Of a DNA stretch of 64,000 bases, positions 9,183-18,265 are shown in pieces (positions within the stretch are counted from its first letter, which is position 1; each line of letters begins with the position of its first letter). Below the pieces are notes generated by a model. The model worked only from the letters and a program-made list of their open reading frames with translations, was not told the origin of the DNA and ran no database searches. The translations under genes and the position numbers were made by a program. This DNA comes from Mesorhizobium qingshengii (GTDB lineage: Bacteria > Pseudomonadota > Alphaproteobacteria > Rhizobiales > Rhizobiaceae): contig NZ_FMXM01000018.1 of the NCBI RefSeq assembly GCF_900103325.1, forward strand, positions 62,001 to 126,000, given 5' to 3'.

Positions 9183-10114
9183 CACCCTTTCACCGCGCCG
9201 GCGGCGATGCCGCGGACGAAAAGCTTGCCGGAAATGAAATAGACGATAAGCGGCACAAGCCCGGTCAGGATAGTGGCGGCCATGTTGACGTTGTACTCCT
9301 TCACGCCTTGCACCGAGTTGACGATGTTGTTGAGCTGCACCGTCATCGGATAGGTGTCGGGGCGGGTGTAGACGACGCCGAACAGGAAGTCGTTCCAGAT
9401 ACCCGTCACCTGCAGGATGATGGCGACGACGAAGATCGGCAGCGACATCGGCAGCATGATGCGCAGGAAGATGCCCCAGAAGCCGGCGCCGTCGACGCGC
9501 GCCGCCCTGAACAGCTCTTCGGGCATGGAGGAAAAATAGTTGCGGAACAGCAACGTCAGGATCGGCATGCCGAAAATGGAATGGACGATCACCAGCCCGC
9601 TGAGGCTACCGTAGAGGCCGATCTCGCGCAGGATGATGACAATCGGATAGATCATCACCTGGTAGGGAATGAAGGCTCCGACGATCAGGATAATGAAAAA
9701 GGTGTCGGCCCCCTTGAAGCGCCAATTGGCCAGCGCGTAGCCGTTCACCGAGGCAATGGCGATCGACAGCAGCACCGACGGCACGGTGATGCGCACCGAA
9801 TTCCAGAAGCCGCGCGAAAGCCCGTCGCAGTTTAATCCGGTGCAGGCCGTCGACCAGGCCTTGACCCACGGCTCGAAGGTGATTTCGAGGGGCGGGGAGA
9901 AGATGTTCCCAAGCCGGATTTCCGGCATGCCCTTGAGCGAAGTGACGACCATCACGTAGAGCGGCAACAGGTAGTAGGCCGCGATGACAAAGAGTGTGCC
10001 GTAGAGGAAGATGTTGCGGCGCGAAAACATGCGGCGGGGTTTCGGGCCGTAGGGTCCGGCGATGTCCTGGCTGGCGGCAGCGATTGCTGGAGCAGCGGTG
10101 TTTGCCATACTCAT
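9182..10114 (-). CDS. Sugar ABC transporter permease, MalG/GtsC type
   Basis: 310 residues from the ATG at 10114, which overlaps the stop of the preceding permease as ATGA. Six predicted transmembrane segments are visible, and the inner-membrane loop EELFRAARVDGAGFWGIFLRIMLP is an EAA motif that docks to the ATPase. A periplasmic stretch after TM1 (PEIRLGN through CDGLSRGFW) with two cysteines resembles GtsC-like permeases of the glucose/mannose transporter group. Translation is likely coupled to both neighbours by short overlaps. Confidence 0.88.
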   Translation of the reverse strand: MSMANTAAPAIAAASQDIAGPYGPKPRRMFSRRNIFLYGTLFVIAAYYLLPLYVMVVTSLKGMPEIRLGNIFSPPLEITFEPWVKAWSTACTGLNCDGLSRGFWNSVRITVPSVLLSIAIASVNGYALANWRFKGADTFFIILIVGAFIPYQVMIYPIVIILREIGLYGSLSGLVIVHSIFGMPILTLLFRNYFSSMPEELFRAARVDGAGFWGIFLRIMLPMSLPIFVVAIILQVTGIWNDFLFGVVYTRPDTYPMTVQLNNIVNSVQGVKEYNVNMAATILTGLVPLIVYFISGKLFVRGIAAGAVKG

Positions 10115-10998
10115 TTGCGCCGCCCGAATTCGAGATAGGCCCATGGCACGATGACGATCACCACCGAGAGCAGCATCATGGTCGAGGCGGCGAAACCCTG
10201 GCCGAGATTCTGGGCGAAGAACATGTAGTCATACACGTACTTGGCCGGCACCTCGGAGGCGATGCCCGGGCCGCCGCTGGTCTGGGCCACGACGAGATCA
10301 TAGACCTTGACGATACCGGAGGCGATGATGACGAGCGTGGTGATGAAGACCGGCCTCATCATCGGGATGACGATGAACAGATAGGTCTTCCACATCGGTA
10401 TCCCGTCCACCCGCGCGGCCTTCCAGATGTCCTCGTCGATGCCGCGCAGGCCGGCCAGCATCAGGCACATGATGAGCCCGGTGCCCTGCCACAGTGCCGC
10501 GATCGATATGCCGTAGATGACGATGCTGGAATTGTAGAGCGGGTCGAAGCTGAAGCTGTCCCAACCCAGCCCCCGCACCACATGCTGGATGCCGAAATCC
10601 GGATTGAGCAGCCACTGCCAGACAAGGCCGGTGACGATAAAAGAGAGCGCAAAGGGATAGAGGAAGATGGTCCGGAACGTGTCCTCGAAGCGTATCTTCT
10701 GGTCGAGCAGCGCGGCAAGGAGGAAGCCGATGACCAATGAAAAAACCAGCGAGATGGCGCCGTAGATCAGAAGGTTCTCGATCGAGATCAGCCAGCGCGG
10801 CGTCACCCACAACCTGTAATACTGGTCGAGCCCGACGAAATTCAGCCGCGGCAAGAGCTTCGAATTGGTGAAGGAATAGAGCACCGTCCAAAGCGTGCCG
10901 CCGACGAAAACCACCCCTGCGGTGAGGATCATCGGGATCGAGGCGACCTTCGCATTGAGGTTGCGGAACAGCGGGTTGGGGCGTTCGCTCTTGCTCAT
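10111..10998 (-). CDS. Sugar ABC transporter permease, MalF/GtsB type
   Basis: 295 residues from the ATG at 10998 (MSKSERPNPLFRN). The frame extends to 11049, but that extension lies in the inverted repeat downstream of the binding-protein gene and is unlikely to be translated. Six transmembrane segments and an EAA loop (DIWKAARVDGIPMWKTYLFIVIP) are visible. It forms a heterodimeric channel with the next gene product. It is separated from the binding-protein gene by 81 bp that carry a strong stem-loop. Confidence 0.88.
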   Translation of the reverse strand: MSKSERPNPLFRNLNAKVASIPMILTAGVVFVGGTLWTVLYSFTNSKLLPRLNFVGLDQYYRLWVTPRWLISIENLLIYGAISLVFSLVIGFLLAALLDQKIRFEDTFRTIFLYPFALSFIVTGLVWQWLLNPDFGIQHVVRGLGWDSFSFDPLYNSSIVIYGISIAALWQGTGLIMCLMLAGLRGIDEDIWKAARVDGIPMWKTYLFIVIPMMRPVFITTLVIIASGIVKVYDLVVAQTSGGPGIASEVPAKYVYDYMFFAQNLGQGFAASTMMLLSVVIVIVPWAYLEFGRRK

Positions 10999-11027
10999 CT
11001 CGTCAGCCGGCTGGGTAAGGGCGGTGC

Positions 11028-11059
11028 GGTCCCGGCCTTGCGTTCGCAAGGCCGGGACC
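11028..11059 (-). promoter_or_regulatory. Stem-loop between binding-protein and permease genes
   Basis: GGTCCCGGCCTTGCG (11028-11042) and CGCAAGGCCGGGACC (11045-11059) are perfect inverted repeats with almost no loop. There is no U-run, so it is probably not a full terminator. Elements in this position often protect the 3' end of the binding-protein mRNA and lower permease expression. Similar structures follow the other binding-protein genes here. Confidence 0.7.
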
Positions 11060-11079
11060 GAGGTGGGTTGGCTCCAACG

Positions 11080-12318
11080 TCAGTCTGCCGACGCGATGAG
11101 GTCGGCGAAGCGCTTCTGCGCGTCTTCCACTGTCAGCTCCGGCTTGGCGAAGAATTCGGAGAAAAGATCTTCCTTCTGCTTCTGGGTGTCCTGCGAGAGC
11201 AACTGGTCCGTCCACGGTATGACGGCGCCCTTGGCGAGGATGGCGAGGCCCTTCTTCATGCAGTCGTTCGCCGCATTGACATCCACATCGCCACGCACCG
11301 GCAGCGAGCCCTTCTTCAGGTTGAAGGCGACCTGCGTCTTGGGATCGAGCAGCGTCTCGGCCAGCACCTCCTGCGCCTTGGCCTTGTCGGCATCCTTGAG
11401 CAGCGGGAAGTAGAAGGCGTCGCCGCCAGTGGCGATGACTTCGTTCAGCCCAAGGCCCGGCAGGCAGGTATAATCCTTGCCGGCGGTCTTGCCGGCAACC
11501 TGAAACTCGCCTTGCGCCCAGTCACCCATGATCTGGCCACCGGCCTTGCCGGTAATGACCATGTTGGTGGCCTGGTTCCAGTCCTGCACATTGGTGTTCT
11601 TTGCCATCTTGCGGGCATCGTCCGCAGCCTTGAAAACCTTGGCGACTTCGGGTCCGGCGGCGAATTTGGCGTCCTTGTCCTTGTAGACCTTGAGGAAGGC
11701 ATCCGAGCCGCCAACCGCGGCAAGCAGCACATCGAAGGCGCCGGAGGATTGCCATGCCTGCCCGCCGACGGCGAGCGGGACGATACCTACCTTCTCCAGC
11801 GCGGGGGCGGCGGCCACGAATTCATTCCAATTCTTCGGCACCGGCACGCCGGCCTTCTCGAAAGCCTCGTTCGACAGCCATAGCCACTGCCAGGAATGGA
11901 TGTTGACGGGCACGCAATAAATCTTGCCGTCGATGGTGCAGCTGTCGAGCAGGCTCTTCGGTCGTACGATCTCGGTCCACTTGCCCTTGGTGGCGACGTC
12001 GGTGAGGTCGCGCATCAGGCCGGCCTGCACCAGCTCTTCCGCCTGGCGGCCGTGGTTGAACTGGGTGGCGCCCATCGGATCGCCGCCGGTGATGCGGCTG
12101 ATCATGATCGGCCGCGCCGTGCCGCCGGAACCGGCGATGGCGCCATCCACCCAGTGATTGCCGGTTGCGTCGAAAGCCTTGGCGAGTTCCGCGACCGCCG
12201 CCGCCTCGCCACCCGAAGTCCACCAATGGGTGACTTCCAGATCGGTCGCGGCGGCCGGACCGGCGAACTGCAGGGCAGCCGTCGCGGCCAGCGCAGCGGT
12301 CAAAAGTTTATATCGCAT
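11080..12318 (-). CDS. Sugar ABC transporter solute-binding protein, glucose/mannose (GtsA-like)
   Basis: 412 residues from the ATG at 12318 with GGGAGG 8-9 bases upstream, then a signal peptide ending GPAAA. The mature start DLEVTHWWTSGGE, the internal VPVNIHSWQWLW, GGQAWQS, GKAGGQIMGDWAQGEF and KGSLPVRGDV segments match the layout of the GtsA/CsGBP glucose-mannose group of family-1 binding proteins, as I know it. Conserved Trp residues would stack on the sugar ring. First gene of a seven-gene minus-strand operon, with an operator 18 bp upstream of the start codon and a divergent LacI regulator. Confidence 0.85.
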   Translation of the reverse strand: MRYKLLTAALAATAALQFAGPAAATDLEVTHWWTSGGEAAAVAELAKAFDATGNHWVDGAIAGSGGTARPIMISRITGGDPMGATQFNHGRQAEELVQAGLMRDLTDVATKGKWTEIVRPKSLLDSCTIDGKIYCVPVNIHSWQWLWLSNEAFEKAGVPVPKNWNEFVAAAPALEKVGIVPLAVGGQAWQSSGAFDVLLAAVGGSDAFLKVYKDKDAKFAAGPEVAKVFKAADDARKMAKNTNVQDWNQATNMVITGKAGGQIMGDWAQGEFQVAGKTAGKDYTCLPGLGLNEVIATGGDAFYFPLLKDADKAKAQEVLAETLLDPKTQVAFNLKKGSLPVRGDVDVNAANDCMKKGLAILAKGAVIPWTDQLLSQDTQKQKEDLFSEFFAKPELTVEDAQKRFADLIASAD

Positions 12319-12335
12319 TTCGGTTCCTCCCAGAA

Positions 12336-12351
12336 TCTGAAACGTTACAGA
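12336..12351. promoter_or_regulatory. LacI-family operator 1
   Basis: TCTGAAACGTTACAGA is a near-perfect palindrome centred on AACGTT, the central CpG and even spacing typical of LacI-family operators. It lies 18-33 bp upstream of the binding-protein start codon, so a bound repressor would block transcription of the sugar operon. Confidence 0.7.
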
Positions 12352-12598
12352 TTTTCGATACGGCAATTGCGTGGGCTGCGCAACCCCATGAACGAAACGA
12401 GCTCGACATTTTTTCGGGCCGCGAACAAATTCGCGCGAACGGCAATCACTATGTGCACCGCAACATGCTCGCTGCAGTGCAAAACGCCGGAATGGCGCGT
12501 GAAATCCGGGAAGGAGCGTGATTTCTTCTGGAATCCCAATGGGTTTCGCACAGGAGCCGTCCCTTCGCGACAGGCGGTCGGCACCTCGATATTGGCAA

Positions 12599-12614
12599 TC
12601 TGTAACGTTTCAGT
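12599..12614. promoter_or_regulatory. LacI-family operator 2
   Basis: TCTGTAACGTTTCAGT is the reverse complement of operator 1 at 15 of 16 positions, with centre-to-centre distance 263 bp. It lies about 100 bp upstream of the LacI-type gene. It could serve for autoregulation or for looping together with operator 1. The remaining ~250 bp between the two sites show no gene I would defend. Confidence 0.7.
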
Positions 12615-12712
12615 ATATCTAGATTCTACCAGGGCTGGAGCGCATGTCGTATCGCAGGGGCAGTGATTGCGGACCTGCACGGCGGCTGCTATGCGCCTGA
12701 CGGGCGGGACGA

Positions 12713-13765
12713 ATGGACAAACAGCGCAGGGACAAGAAGGAAGGGGCCTCGGCGCAGGGGCGACCGACGCTGAAGACGCTTGCCTTCATGACAGGGCTCG
12801 GCGTCACCACCGTGTCGCGCGCCTTGAAGGATGCTCCGGAAATCGGCGCCGAAACCCGGCGACGCGTGCAACTGGTGGCCAAGCAGATCGGTTACCGGCC
12901 GAACCGGGCCGGCGTGCGCCTGCGCACCGGTAGGACCAACGTCATCAGCCTCGTGCTCAACACCGATCGCGAGATCATGAGCTTCGTTTCGGACATCATC
13001 TATGGCGTTTCGGAAGTGCTTGCCGAAACGCCCTATCATCTGATCGTCACGCCCTATTCCCGCTCCCAGGACCCGATGGAGCCAATCCGCTATCTCGTCG
13101 AGACTGGTTCTGCCGACGGCGTCATCATCTCACGCACCCAACCGAACGATCCGCGCGCCCGCTACATGCTGGAGCACGGCATGCCTTTTGCCACGCATGG
13201 CCGCACTGACATGGGTGTCGTCCACCCCTACCACGACTTCGACAACCATGCTTTCGCGATCGAGGCCGTGCGCCGGTTGGCGAGCATGGGCCGGCGCAAG
13301 CTCGCGCTTCTGTCACCGCCGCCCGGGCTGACCTATTACAGCCACACGCTGAACGGGTTTGCCGATGCGCTGAGCGAGGTCGGCGCCAGCGAAATCCCGT
13401 TCAACACCGTTTCGATCGATCATTCGATCGAGCAGATAAGGAGCCGGACCGCACAACTGATGCGCCGTGAAAACCGGCCGGACGGTTTTGTCAGCAGCGC
13501 CGCCGCCGCGACACTCGCTATCGTCGCCGGCATCGAGGATGCCGGCCTCAAGCTCGGCCGCGACGTCGATGTGGTGTCCAAGCAGTCATCGGACCTCCTG
13601 CACCTGTTCCGGCCGGAACTGCTCGTCGTCAACGAGAACTTCCGGCTGGCGGGCTCCGAACTCGCACGCTCCGTGCTCGGTTGGATCGGCGGCGCCGCGC
13701 CCGGCTCGCTGCAGTCGCTCAGCTTGCCAGGCGAGGTGCTGGCCTATCGGCATCCGGCCGGCTGA
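12713..13765 (+). CDS. LacI-family transcriptional regulator
   Basis: 350 residues. The N-terminal helix-turn-helix is at residues ~18-40 (TLKTLAFMTGLGVTTVSRAL), followed by the hinge helix GYRPNRAGVRLRTGRTNVI and a periplasmic-binding-protein-like effector domain (residues ~75-345). It is divergent from the sugar ABC operon and has two matching operators in the spacer, so it very probably represses that operon and itself until the transported sugar, or a derivative, binds. Its stop is 18 bp from the convergent gnd stop. Confidence 0.9.
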   Translation: MDKQRRDKKEGASAQGRPTLKTLAFMTGLGVTTVSRALKDAPEIGAETRRRVQLVAKQIGYRPNRAGVRLRTGRTNVISLVLNTDREIMSFVSDIIYGVSEVLAETPYHLIVTPYSRSQDPMEPIRYLVETGSADGVIISRTQPNDPRARYMLEHGMPFATHGRTDMGVVHPYHDFDNHAFAIEAVRRLASMGRRKLALLSPPPGLTYYSHTLNGFADALSEVGASEIPFNTVSIDHSIEQIRSRTAQLMRRENRPDGFVSSAAAATLAIVAGIEDAGLKLGRDVDVVSKQSSDLLHLFRPELLVVNENFRLAGSELARSVLGWIGGAAPGSLQSLSLPGEVLAYRHPAG

Positions 13766-13783
13766 TTTGGTCCGATGCCCTGA

Positions 13784-15211
13784 TCAGCCAGCCGCGACGC
13801 TGCCCCAAGGACCATGGAAAGCGCCCGGCCCGTCGATGCGCTCGAAGCCATGCGCGCCGAAGAAATCACGCTGCGCCTGGATCAGGTTGGAGGTGCCGCG
13901 GCCCTGGCGGTAGCTGTCGAAATAGGCAAGTGCCGAAGACAGTGCCGGCACCGGTGCACCGGCCTCGGATGCTCTTGCCACGACGCGCCGCAGCGACGGA
14001 TGCGCTTCCTGCATCATGGCGATGAAGGCTGGGGCCATCAAGAGATTGGTCGAAGCGCTGCCCTTGCCGAAGGCCTCGGCCATGGTGTCGAGCAGTTGCG
14101 AACGAATGATGCAGCCGGCTCGCCAGATCTTGGCGATGGTTGGCATCGGCAGGTTCCAGTTGAACTCCTTCGATGCGCCGCTCATAACCGCGAAACCCTG
14201 CGCATAGGCGGCGATCTTGCCGGCGAACAGCGCCAGTTCGAGGTCTTTCAGCAGCGCGTCCTTGTCGCCCGAAATCTTCGCCACGCCGACATTGCCATAG
14301 GCTTTTTCCGCCGCCAGCCGCTCGTCCTTGATCGACGACAGAACGCGTGCCGCCACCGCCGCCTCGATCGCCGTCGCCGGAATGCCGAGTTGCTGCGCCT
14401 CGATAACCGACCATTTGCCGGTGCCTTTCTGGCCGGCGCGGTCGAGGATGATGTCGACCACCGGCTTGCCGGTCTTCGGATCGTCGGCGGCCAGCACCTT
14501 GGCGGTGATTTCGATCAGGTAGGAGTTGAGCCGGCCTTTGTTCCAGTTGGAAAACACCGTGCCGATCTCCTTCGGCCCCATGCCGAGTCCGTCGCGCAGG
14601 ATGCCGTAGATTTCGGCGATCATTTGCATGTCGGCATATTCGATGCCGTTGTGGATGGTCTTGACGAAATGCCCGGCGCCGTCGGTGCCGAGCCATGCCG
14701 CGCAGGGTTCGTCCTTGAACTTGGCGGAAATGGCGGTCAGCACTTTCTCGACGCGCTTCCAGCTCTCTTCGGTGCCGCCGACCATGATCGACGGTCCGTG
14801 GCGCGCGCCCTCCTCGCCGCCGGAAACGCCCATGCCGATAAAGGTGAGGCCTGAACCGGAAAGTTCGGAGAAGCGCCGCATCGTGTCGCGGAAATTGGCG
14901 TTGCCGGCGTCGATGACGATGTCGTTGGCCGACAGCACGCCACGCAAGGCCGCGATCTGCTCGTCGACCGGCTTGCCGGCCAGCACCATGATGATGATCG
15001 GGCGCGGCGGCCGGATCGCCGCGGCGAGCTCTTCCAGGCTGTAGCAGGGCACCACCATGTCCTTGAGCGCGCCGGCATTTTCGACGAAAGCGTCGGTGCG
15101 TGCCCTGGTGCGGTTGAAGACGGCGATGCGGTGGCCGTGCTCGGCGATGTTGAGCGCCAGGTTGGAGCCCATCGTGCCAAGGCCGATCAGGCCGATTTCG
15201 GCTTTTTCCAT
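13784..15211 (-). CDS. gnd: 6-phosphogluconate dehydrogenase, decarboxylating
   Basis: 475 residues starting at the ATG at 15211, with GGGAAG seven bases upstream. The frame is open a further 20 codons, which are not needed. N-terminal Rossmann motif GLIGLGTMGSNLALN, then FIGMGVSGGEEGARHGPSIM, which is the 6-phosphogluconate-binding signature with the catalytic Lys/Glu region HFVKTIHNGIEYADMQ. Length and motifs match the long NADP-dependent GndA type of the oxidative pentose phosphate pathway, giving ribulose 5-phosphate and CO2. The C-terminal SASTNLLMAPAF and final residues are typical. Alphaproteobacteria that rely on Entner-Doudoroff often keep this gene for NADPH and pentose supply. Confidence 0.95.
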   Translation of the reverse strand: MEKAEIGLIGLGTMGSNLALNIAEHGHRIAVFNRTRARTDAFVENAGALKDMVVPCYSLEELAAAIRPPRPIIIMVLAGKPVDEQIAALRGVLSANDIVIDAGNANFRDTMRRFSELSGSGLTFIGMGVSGGEEGARHGPSIMVGGTEESWKRVEKVLTAISAKFKDEPCAAWLGTDGAGHFVKTIHNGIEYADMQMIAEIYGILRDGLGMGPKEIGTVFSNWNKGRLNSYLIEITAKVLAADDPKTGKPVVDIILDRAGQKGTGKWSVIEAQQLGIPATAIEAAVAARVLSSIKDERLAAEKAYGNVGVAKISGDKDALLKDLELALFAGKIAAYAQGFAVMSGASKEFNWNLPMPTIAKIWRAGCIIRSQLLDTMAEAFGKGSASTNLLMAPAFIAMMQEAHPSLRRVVARASEAGAPVPALSSALAYFDSYRQGRGTSNLIQAQRDFFGAHGFERIDGPGAFHGPWGSVAAG

Positions 15212-15377
15212 CGTTTCTTCCCTGCTTTCGGATCTTGTTGGTTCGAGCTCGCGATTTGCGCGGATGCCCACTATCGGCGAGATGATTGACGGGCCTTTCG
15301 GGTCACGTCAACCGCCTCGCCGAATTGTGTTGCCCGGATTGTCGGGCCGGCTCGTGCCGGCGCCTGGCAGTCCGGTC

Positions 15378-17015
15378 TTACGGCCTGATGTCGATTGGCG
15401 CTTCGATCTTCACCATCTCGAAGTCCGAAACCAGGATGTCGATGCGGACCGTCCACTTGCCGGGAACCGGGATGACGAGGTTGTCGACACGCCAGCTGCC
15501 GTCGCCGGGCTTGGTCGCGGCGCGCTTCAGCGGCTCGATGCCGGAATCGGGCTTTGACAGCACCAGTGTCACCTCCTTGGCGTCGAGCGGCCCGAAATCG
15601 CCGGTCATGATGATCATCGAGACGACGACCGGCCCGGCGTGGCCGGGCGTGACGCTGAGATCGGCCATCGCCTTCAGCGCGTGAATGTGGACCGAGGCTG
15701 GTTGCGCCGCCGCGATCGCCAGTGCCCGTGGCGGCGGCGTGAAGCGCCATCCCGCGGCAACGCCGAAGATCACCAGCACGATCAGCATTTCGACGCCGAT
15801 CGAGCGAGAGAGCCTGCGTTGCACTTCCGTCGCTCCCGCCTCGGCCGGCGCGGTGAGTTTCCAGCGGTTTACGGCGGCGAGCGTGAACAGGAAGACCAGC
15901 AGCCCGAGCTTGATCAGCAGCAGCCGGCCATAGGCGGTATTGACCAGTGCTGTGGGGGTCTGCACCTGGATGACGGCAAGCACGATGCCGGCGGCGGCCA
16001 GCACGGCGACCACAGGCAGGATCAGCCAAGAAAACCGGCGAAGGAATGGCGCGGCCTCCGCCGATTGACCCTTCAGCGCCAGGCAGAGCGGCATCAACGC
16101 GCCAGCCCAGAAAGCGATGCCGACGCCATGCAGGAACACCATCGGTCGCGTCAGCCATTGTGGTTCGGCGGCACTGGCGTGACCGCTGGCGGCAAGCGCG
16201 GCACCCACCCCGGCCAGTCCTGCCAGGGCGAATGGCTTGGCAGTCGCGCGCGGCCCGACCAGCGACAGCAGGCCGAGGCCCAGCGCCATCAGGGCAATGA
16301 GCACCGTCCAGCCGAAACTGGTGCCGAGCCCGGTCCGCCAGATGACTGGCTGCGCCAGATGAGAGAGCGGCGCCCCGAGTGCATCCAGCCCCTGCAAGCC
16401 GAGCGACAAGGATGCCGCGACCAGCCCGCACGGGATTGCAGCGATGACGAAACGCCGACCGGCCTGTCCGCCCCGGGCCAACCAGGCAGAGGTGAAGGCG
16501 CCACCGACGCCAAGGAAAAGGCCAATGTAGAGAAAGACCTTGCCGACCCAGATTGCCGAGCGCAACTGCCAGTCGACAACTTCGGACAGGGCGGGCGGCG
16601 CGCTTGGCGCGCCCATGGAAAACAGCAGCGAACCGCCGACCGGATGACCGTCGGCGGAAATGACCCGCCAGCTCAGCACATGCGTGCCGGACCCAAGGGT
16701 CTGCGGATTGTCGATCTCGACCGTCTGGTCGCTGAGACGAAAGGATGTCAGTGCAACCGGCGTGCCGTCGGGCTTCACCAGCGTCAGCACCAGCGGCGAC
16801 ACCGGCTCGCTGAAGGTCAATGAGAACCGCCCCGGGGCCTGTGCCAGCACCGCGCCGTCGGCCGGATCGGTCTTGATCAGGGCGGCATGGGCAAAGGCCC
16901 GGTCCGGCATCAGTGTCGCGGCAAGCAACAGAAATCCAAGCAGCAGGCCAGCAGCCAGCCGGCCAACGCTACGGCCAGTGGTGCAGGCCTGCTCCAGGAC
17001 AAATGCCGCGTTCAT
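15378..17015 (-). CDS. CopC-CopD fusion copper-handling membrane protein (YcnJ-like)
   Basis: 545 residues starting at the ATG at 17015. Signal peptide ends AFA, leaving His43 at the mature N terminus (HAALIKTDPADGA), which together with Asp122 and His124 (SADGHPVGG) forms the CopC Cu(II) site. Residues ~150-425 contain about eight membrane segments of a CopD domain. The last ~100 residues form an extra extracytoplasmic domain resembling the YtkA/FixH-like tail of Bacillus YcnJ proteins. The Met-rich Cu(I) site of plasmid CopC is absent, as in most single-site CopC proteins. Last gene of a four-gene copper operon, 53 bp after the YcnI-like gene. Probable role: copper import or periplasmic delivery. 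Confidence 0.87.
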   Translation of the reverse strand: MNAAFVLEQACTTGRSVGRLAAGLLLGFLLLAATLMPDRAFAHAALIKTDPADGAVLAQAPGRFSLTFSEPVSPLVLTLVKPDGTPVALTSFRLSDQTVEIDNPQTLGSGTHVLSWRVISADGHPVGGSLLFSMGAPSAPPALSEVVDWQLRSAIWVGKVFLYIGLFLGVGGAFTSAWLARGGQAGRRFVIAAIPCGLVAASLSLGLQGLDALGAPLSHLAQPVIWRTGLGTSFGWTVLIALMALGLGLLSLVGPRATAKPFALAGLAGVGAALAASGHASAAEPQWLTRPMVFLHGVGIAFWAGALMPLCLALKGQSAEAAPFLRRFSWLILPVVAVLAAAGIVLAVIQVQTPTALVNTAYGRLLLIKLGLLVFLFTLAAVNRWKLTAPAEAGATEVQRRLSRSIGVEMLIVLVIFGVAAGWRFTPPPRALAIAAAQPASVHIHALKAMADLSVTPGHAGPVVVSMIIMTGDFGPLDAKEVTLVLSKPDSGIEPLKRAATKPGDGSWRVDNLVIPVPGKWTVRIDILVSDFEMVKIEAPIDIRP

Positions 17016-17068
17016 GTCATCACCGCTGAGAGAGCGGCGCGCTCCGATCCGAAGCGCGCCGCTAAAAA

Positions 17069-17587
17069 TCATTTCTTGGGCAACAGCTTGATGCCGGGTG
17101 CCGGGTTCTCCAGGGCATCTTCATCCTGGCCGGCCGCCGGGACCTCTATCCAGCGATCGGTAACGCCGTCGCATTCCTGCACCACCGGGAAATAGAGTTT
17201 TTCACCCGCCGGCAGATCCGCGGTCAACTGTGCACGGAAGACGAACTCGTCATAGAATTCATCCGGCAGGCTGCCGCCGCTCCAGTCGACTTCCTTGACC
17301 CCATCGGTCACCGCCTGGCCGTAGAGCTGGTAGGATTTTTCGTATTTGCCCTTCTTGGTCTGCAATGTCCAACCCGGCTTCGGCATCGGCTTCACCGCGA
17401 TCACCCCTTCCGGGATCTGTACGCGCACCGCGGTCGTCGCCTTGCCGTCGCAGCCATGCGGCACGCGCAGAATTGCCTTGTAGGTCGAACCGACCGCCGC
17501 TTCCTGGGTTTCGAGCGTTATGTGCGCGAAGGCGGCACTTGTCCCCAGTACGAAAAGCGCGCCGGCCGACAAAAGATACTTGTTCAT
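17069..17587 (-). CDS. YcnI-family (DUF1775) periplasmic copper protein
   Basis: 172 residues from the ATG at 17587, with AGAGGGA seven bases upstream. The signal peptide ends AAFA, and His22 becomes the mature N terminus (HITLETQEAAVGS). In characterised YcnI proteins that histidine, with a conserved Glu and Trp, binds Cu(II). The motif YKAILRVPHGCDG with the partner segment DEFYDEFVFRAQL is typical of DUF1775. It sits between PCu(A)C and CopC-CopD genes with short spacers, as expected of a copper acquisition or trafficking operon. Confidence 0.9.
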   Translation of the reverse strand: MNKYLLSAGALFVLGTSAAFAHITLETQEAAVGSTYKAILRVPHGCDGKATTAVRVQIPEGVIAVKPMPKPGWTLQTKKGKYEKSYQLYGQAVTDGVKEVDWSGGSLPDEFYDEFVFRAQLTADLPAGEKLYFPVVQECDGVTDRWIEVPAAGQDEDALENPAPGIKLLPKK

Positions 17588-17616
17588 GATGGTCCCTCTG
17601 AAACTTGCTGGCGCGA

Positions 17617-18168
17617 TCAATCGGCGTGGTCGTCCATGCCCCCCATCTCGCCCATGCCTTCGACGGCGAAATCGACGCTGACCGTGCCAGCCTTCTCGAA
17701 AGTCAGCGTGGCGGAAAATTCCTCGCCTTGCTTGGGTTGCCGCTTCAGCCCGATGAACATCAGGTGATAGCCGCCGGGCGCGAGGGCCACCTTGCCGCCA
17801 GCCGGGATTTCCAGGCCGCCGGCAACCGGCCGCATGGTCATGACGCCGTCCTTCACCGCCATCTCATGCAGTTCGGCCTTGTCCGAAACATCGGAGGAAA
17901 TCGACAGCAGCCGGTCCGGCGCACTGCCTTTGTTGGTGATGGTGAAATAGCCGCCGGCCACCTTGGCGCCCGCCGGCGTGGCGCGCGACCAGGGATGCCC
18001 GATCTCGAGAACGCCGACCTTGAACTCATGCGCCAGGACAGTCTGGGCACCGGCGAACAACAGGGCAAAAGCCAGCACGGCAATGCCGAGACGCTCCTCA
18101 AAGCTACGCAGGAAGGATTTGTTGCGGCTGAGCGTAGGACGCGCGGCGGTAAGGAAAAAATAGGACAT
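17617..18168 (-). CDS. Periplasmic copper chaperone PCu(A)C
   Basis: 183 residues. A long N-terminal region with one hydrophobic segment (residues ~28-46, ending VLA) precedes the DUF461 cupredoxin-like domain. The Cu(I) site H(M)x10Mx~21HxM is seen as His101, Met112, His135 and Met137. The C terminus EGMGEMGGMDDHAD is a Met/His/Asp-rich tail that could hold additional copper. PCu(A)C proteins deliver copper to the CuA or CuB centre of cytochrome oxidase. The short spacing (29 bp) to YcnI supports one transcript. Confidence 0.92.
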   Translation of the reverse strand: MSYFFLTAARPTLSRNKSFLRSFEERLGIAVLAFALLFAGAQTVLAHEFKVGVLEIGHPWSRATPAGAKVAGGYFTITNKGSAPDRLLSISSDVSDKAELHEMAVKDGVMTMRPVAGGLEIPAGGKVALAPGGYHLMFIGLKRQPKQGEEFSATLTFEKAGTVSVDFAVEGMGEMGGMDDHAD

Positions 18169-18265
18169 GGTTGCTCCATGAAGTGATGATCGCGCCGGTA
18201 CCGGTCGCGAGCAGTTCTGATCTTTGGATGGGTACGCCGGCGAAAGGTTCCGCCGGCAAGCAGGC

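Noticed and set aside
12345..12680. 111-codon minus-strand frame in the LacI intergenic region
   Set aside because: It spans most of the spacer that holds the two operators, with Arg/Cys/Ser-rich sequence and no recognisable feature.
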